Shown one piece after another: positions 63,106-64,000 of a DNA stretch of 64,000 nt. The notes under the pieces were generated by a model, which did not search any database, was not told the origin of the DNA, and saw only the letters and a list, made by a program, of their open reading frames with translations. Position numbers and translations under genes: made by a program. Position 1 is the first letter of the stretch. Every line of letters starts with the position of its first letter. The stretch is from contig NZ_PDWN01000003.1 in the NCBI RefSeq assembly GCF_010093205.1, positions 124,001 through 188,000 on the forward strand. The letters are read 5' to 3'. Source of the DNA: Pseudoxanthomonas daejeonensis (GTDB lineage: Bacteria; Pseudomonadota; Gammaproteobacteria; Xanthomonadales; Xanthomonadaceae).

Positions 63106-64000
63106 ATGAACAACCGCATGCGCGGCGCCCTGGCGTCGCTGGTGATGGGAGCAAGCATGATGGCGGGAACTGCCGTGGCACAGGACAAGACGACGCTGGC
63201 GACCGAGAAGGACAAGGTGAGCTACGCGATCGGCCTGGACGTGGCGCGTTCGTTCCAGCCGATCGCACAGGACATCGATTTCGCCGCCATGCAGCGCGGG
63301 ATCGACAACGCGCTGGCCGGCGGCAAGCCGCTGTTGTCCGAGGAGCAGGCGCAGGCGACCCACATGGGCTTGCAGGCCGCGGTGGCCGCGCGCTCCGGGC
63401 AGCGCGTCCCGGGCATGCCGCCGGGTAGCGAGCCGCCGGTGCCGTCGAAGGAGCAGGTCGGCCTGCTGGTCGGTGGAAGCATGGTGGGTCCGTCGCTGCA
63501 GCCGCTCAAGGACGAAGTCGACACGGCGGTGCTGATGCAGGCCGTGCGTACCAGCCTGGGCAAGACCGGCACGCCGCTGATGAACGAGCAGGACGCGATG
63601 GCGACCATGCAGGCGTTCATGACCCGCAAGCAGAAGGGTGCGGGGGACAAGAACCGCGCCGATGGCGCCGCGTTCCTGGCCAAGAACCGCTCCGCCAAGG
63701 GCGTGCTCAGCACGCCGTCGGGCCTGCAGTACATGATCCTGCGCGAGGGCAGCGGCCAGCGTCCGCTGGCCAGCGACACGGTGCGGGTCAATTACGAGGG
63801 CAAGCTGCTCGACGGCACGGTGTTCGACAGCTCCTACGCGCGCGGCGAGCCGGTCGAATTCCCGCTCAATCGCGTCATCGCCGGCTGGACCGAGGGCGTG
63901 TCGCTGATGCCGGTGGGCGCGAAGTACCGCTTCTGGATCCCGTCGGACCTGGCCTACGGTCCGGAGGGCGCGGCGGGCGGCAAGATCGGCCCGAACGCGA
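63106..64000 (+). CDS. FKBP-type peptidyl-prolyl isomerase, 3' end outside window
   Basis: A Mip/FkpA-like exported protein cut by the window end. It has a signal peptide (about 1-25), two helical N-terminal dimerisation repeats (YAIGLDVARSFQPIAQDIDF; GLLVGGSMVGPSLQPLKDEVD, each followed by LL/M...EQA), a long helix and the start of the FKBP domain (LQYMILREGSGQRPLASDTVRVNYEG, then FDSSYARGEPVEFPLNRVI and WIPSDLAYGPEG). The duplication of the N-terminal repeat is normal in xanthomonads. It helps fold outer-membrane and secreted proteins. The start ATG 63106 has AGGGA upstream. Confidence 0.9.
   Translation, partial: MNNRMRGALASLVMGASMMAGTAVAQDKTTLATEKDKVSYAIGLDVARSFQPIAQDIDFAAMQRGIDNALAGGKPLLSEEQAQATHMGLQAAVAARSGQRVPGMPPGSEPPVPSKEQVGLLVGGSMVGPSLQPLKDEVDTAVLMQAVRTSLGKTGTPLMNEQDAMATMQAFMTRKQKGAGDKNRADGAAFLAKNRSAKGVLSTPSGLQYMILREGSGQRPLASDTVRVNYEGKLLDGTVFDSSYARGEPVEFPLNRVIAGWTEGVSLMPVGAKYRFWIPSDLAYGPEGAAGGKIGPNA

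Overview
The window is about 64 kb of very GC-rich chromosomal DNA with roughly 60 protein genes. I see no rRNA, tRNA, CRISPR array, insertion sequence or prophage. Gene content and order point to a gammaproteobacterium of the Xanthomonadaceae (Luteimonas, Lysobacter, Pseudoxanthomonas or Stenotrophomonas-like). The evidence is a bifunctional hisB and fused hisIE behind a TrpR-like regulator, a methionine synthase split into two genes, a sucA-sucB-lpd cluster, a PilH-like receiver, and GTAG-type palindromic intergenic repeats. This assignment is an inference from gene content, not from a database search.

Left part (1-25 kb): the 3' end of hisS; an unusually long histidine ammonia-lyase-like gene; a membrane diguanylate cyclase; a nine-gene histidine operon (hisR-like, hisG-D-C-B-H-A-F-IE) with no free base between genes, preceded by a promoter overlapping a perfect 10+10 bp inverted repeat; a secreted phosphoesterase; a frameshifted EamA exporter behind methionine-salvage genes mtnB-mtnD-mtnC; two APC amino-acid transporters; a Nudix hydrolase; serA divergent from a D-2-hydroxyglutarate dehydrogenase-like gene, which together can form a serine-synthesis couple; and a DUF2388-DUF4105 pair of exported proteins.

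Middle (25-44 kb): yeiP, two SDR-type oxidoreductases, and a methionine-cycle operon (ArsR-methyltransferase regulator, metH N-half, metH C-half) with a 30-bp palindrome over its promoter. Next come an acyl-CoA dehydrogenase ending in a textbook terminator, a 646-bp gene-free stretch with a hexanucleotide repeat and two large cruciform-type repeats, pbpC, a cysteine synthase-like gene, a peroxiredoxin, hsp20 with a sigma32-type promoter, a dnaJ/cbpA gene, a pilH-like response regulator, a ThuA-like protein, a GH16 glucanase and an acuI-type reductase.

Right part (43.6-64 kb): a LOG-family gene whose 3' end lies in a 94-bp tandem duplication; a hairpin-rich repeat patch; the 2-oxoglutarate dehydrogenase genes sucA-sucB-lpd; a GNAT, ribosomal-oxygenase and glyoxalase-fold cluster; a subclass B3-type metallo-beta-lactamase gene overlapping purB; fumC; and a GntR/YtrA-controlled envelope operon (small membrane protein, regulator, ABC ATPase, ABC permease, DUF4097 repeat protein, two DUF2884 proteins) read from a clear sigma70 promoter. 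The window ends with a periplasmic glutathione peroxidase and the start of an FKBP-type prolyl isomerase.

The least understood units are the DUF2388-DUF4105 pair, the YtrA operon with its GSGD-repeat protein, the ammonia-lyase with a 60-residue insertion beside the his operon, and the structured repeats at 34.1-34.45 kb and 44.75-45.0 kb.
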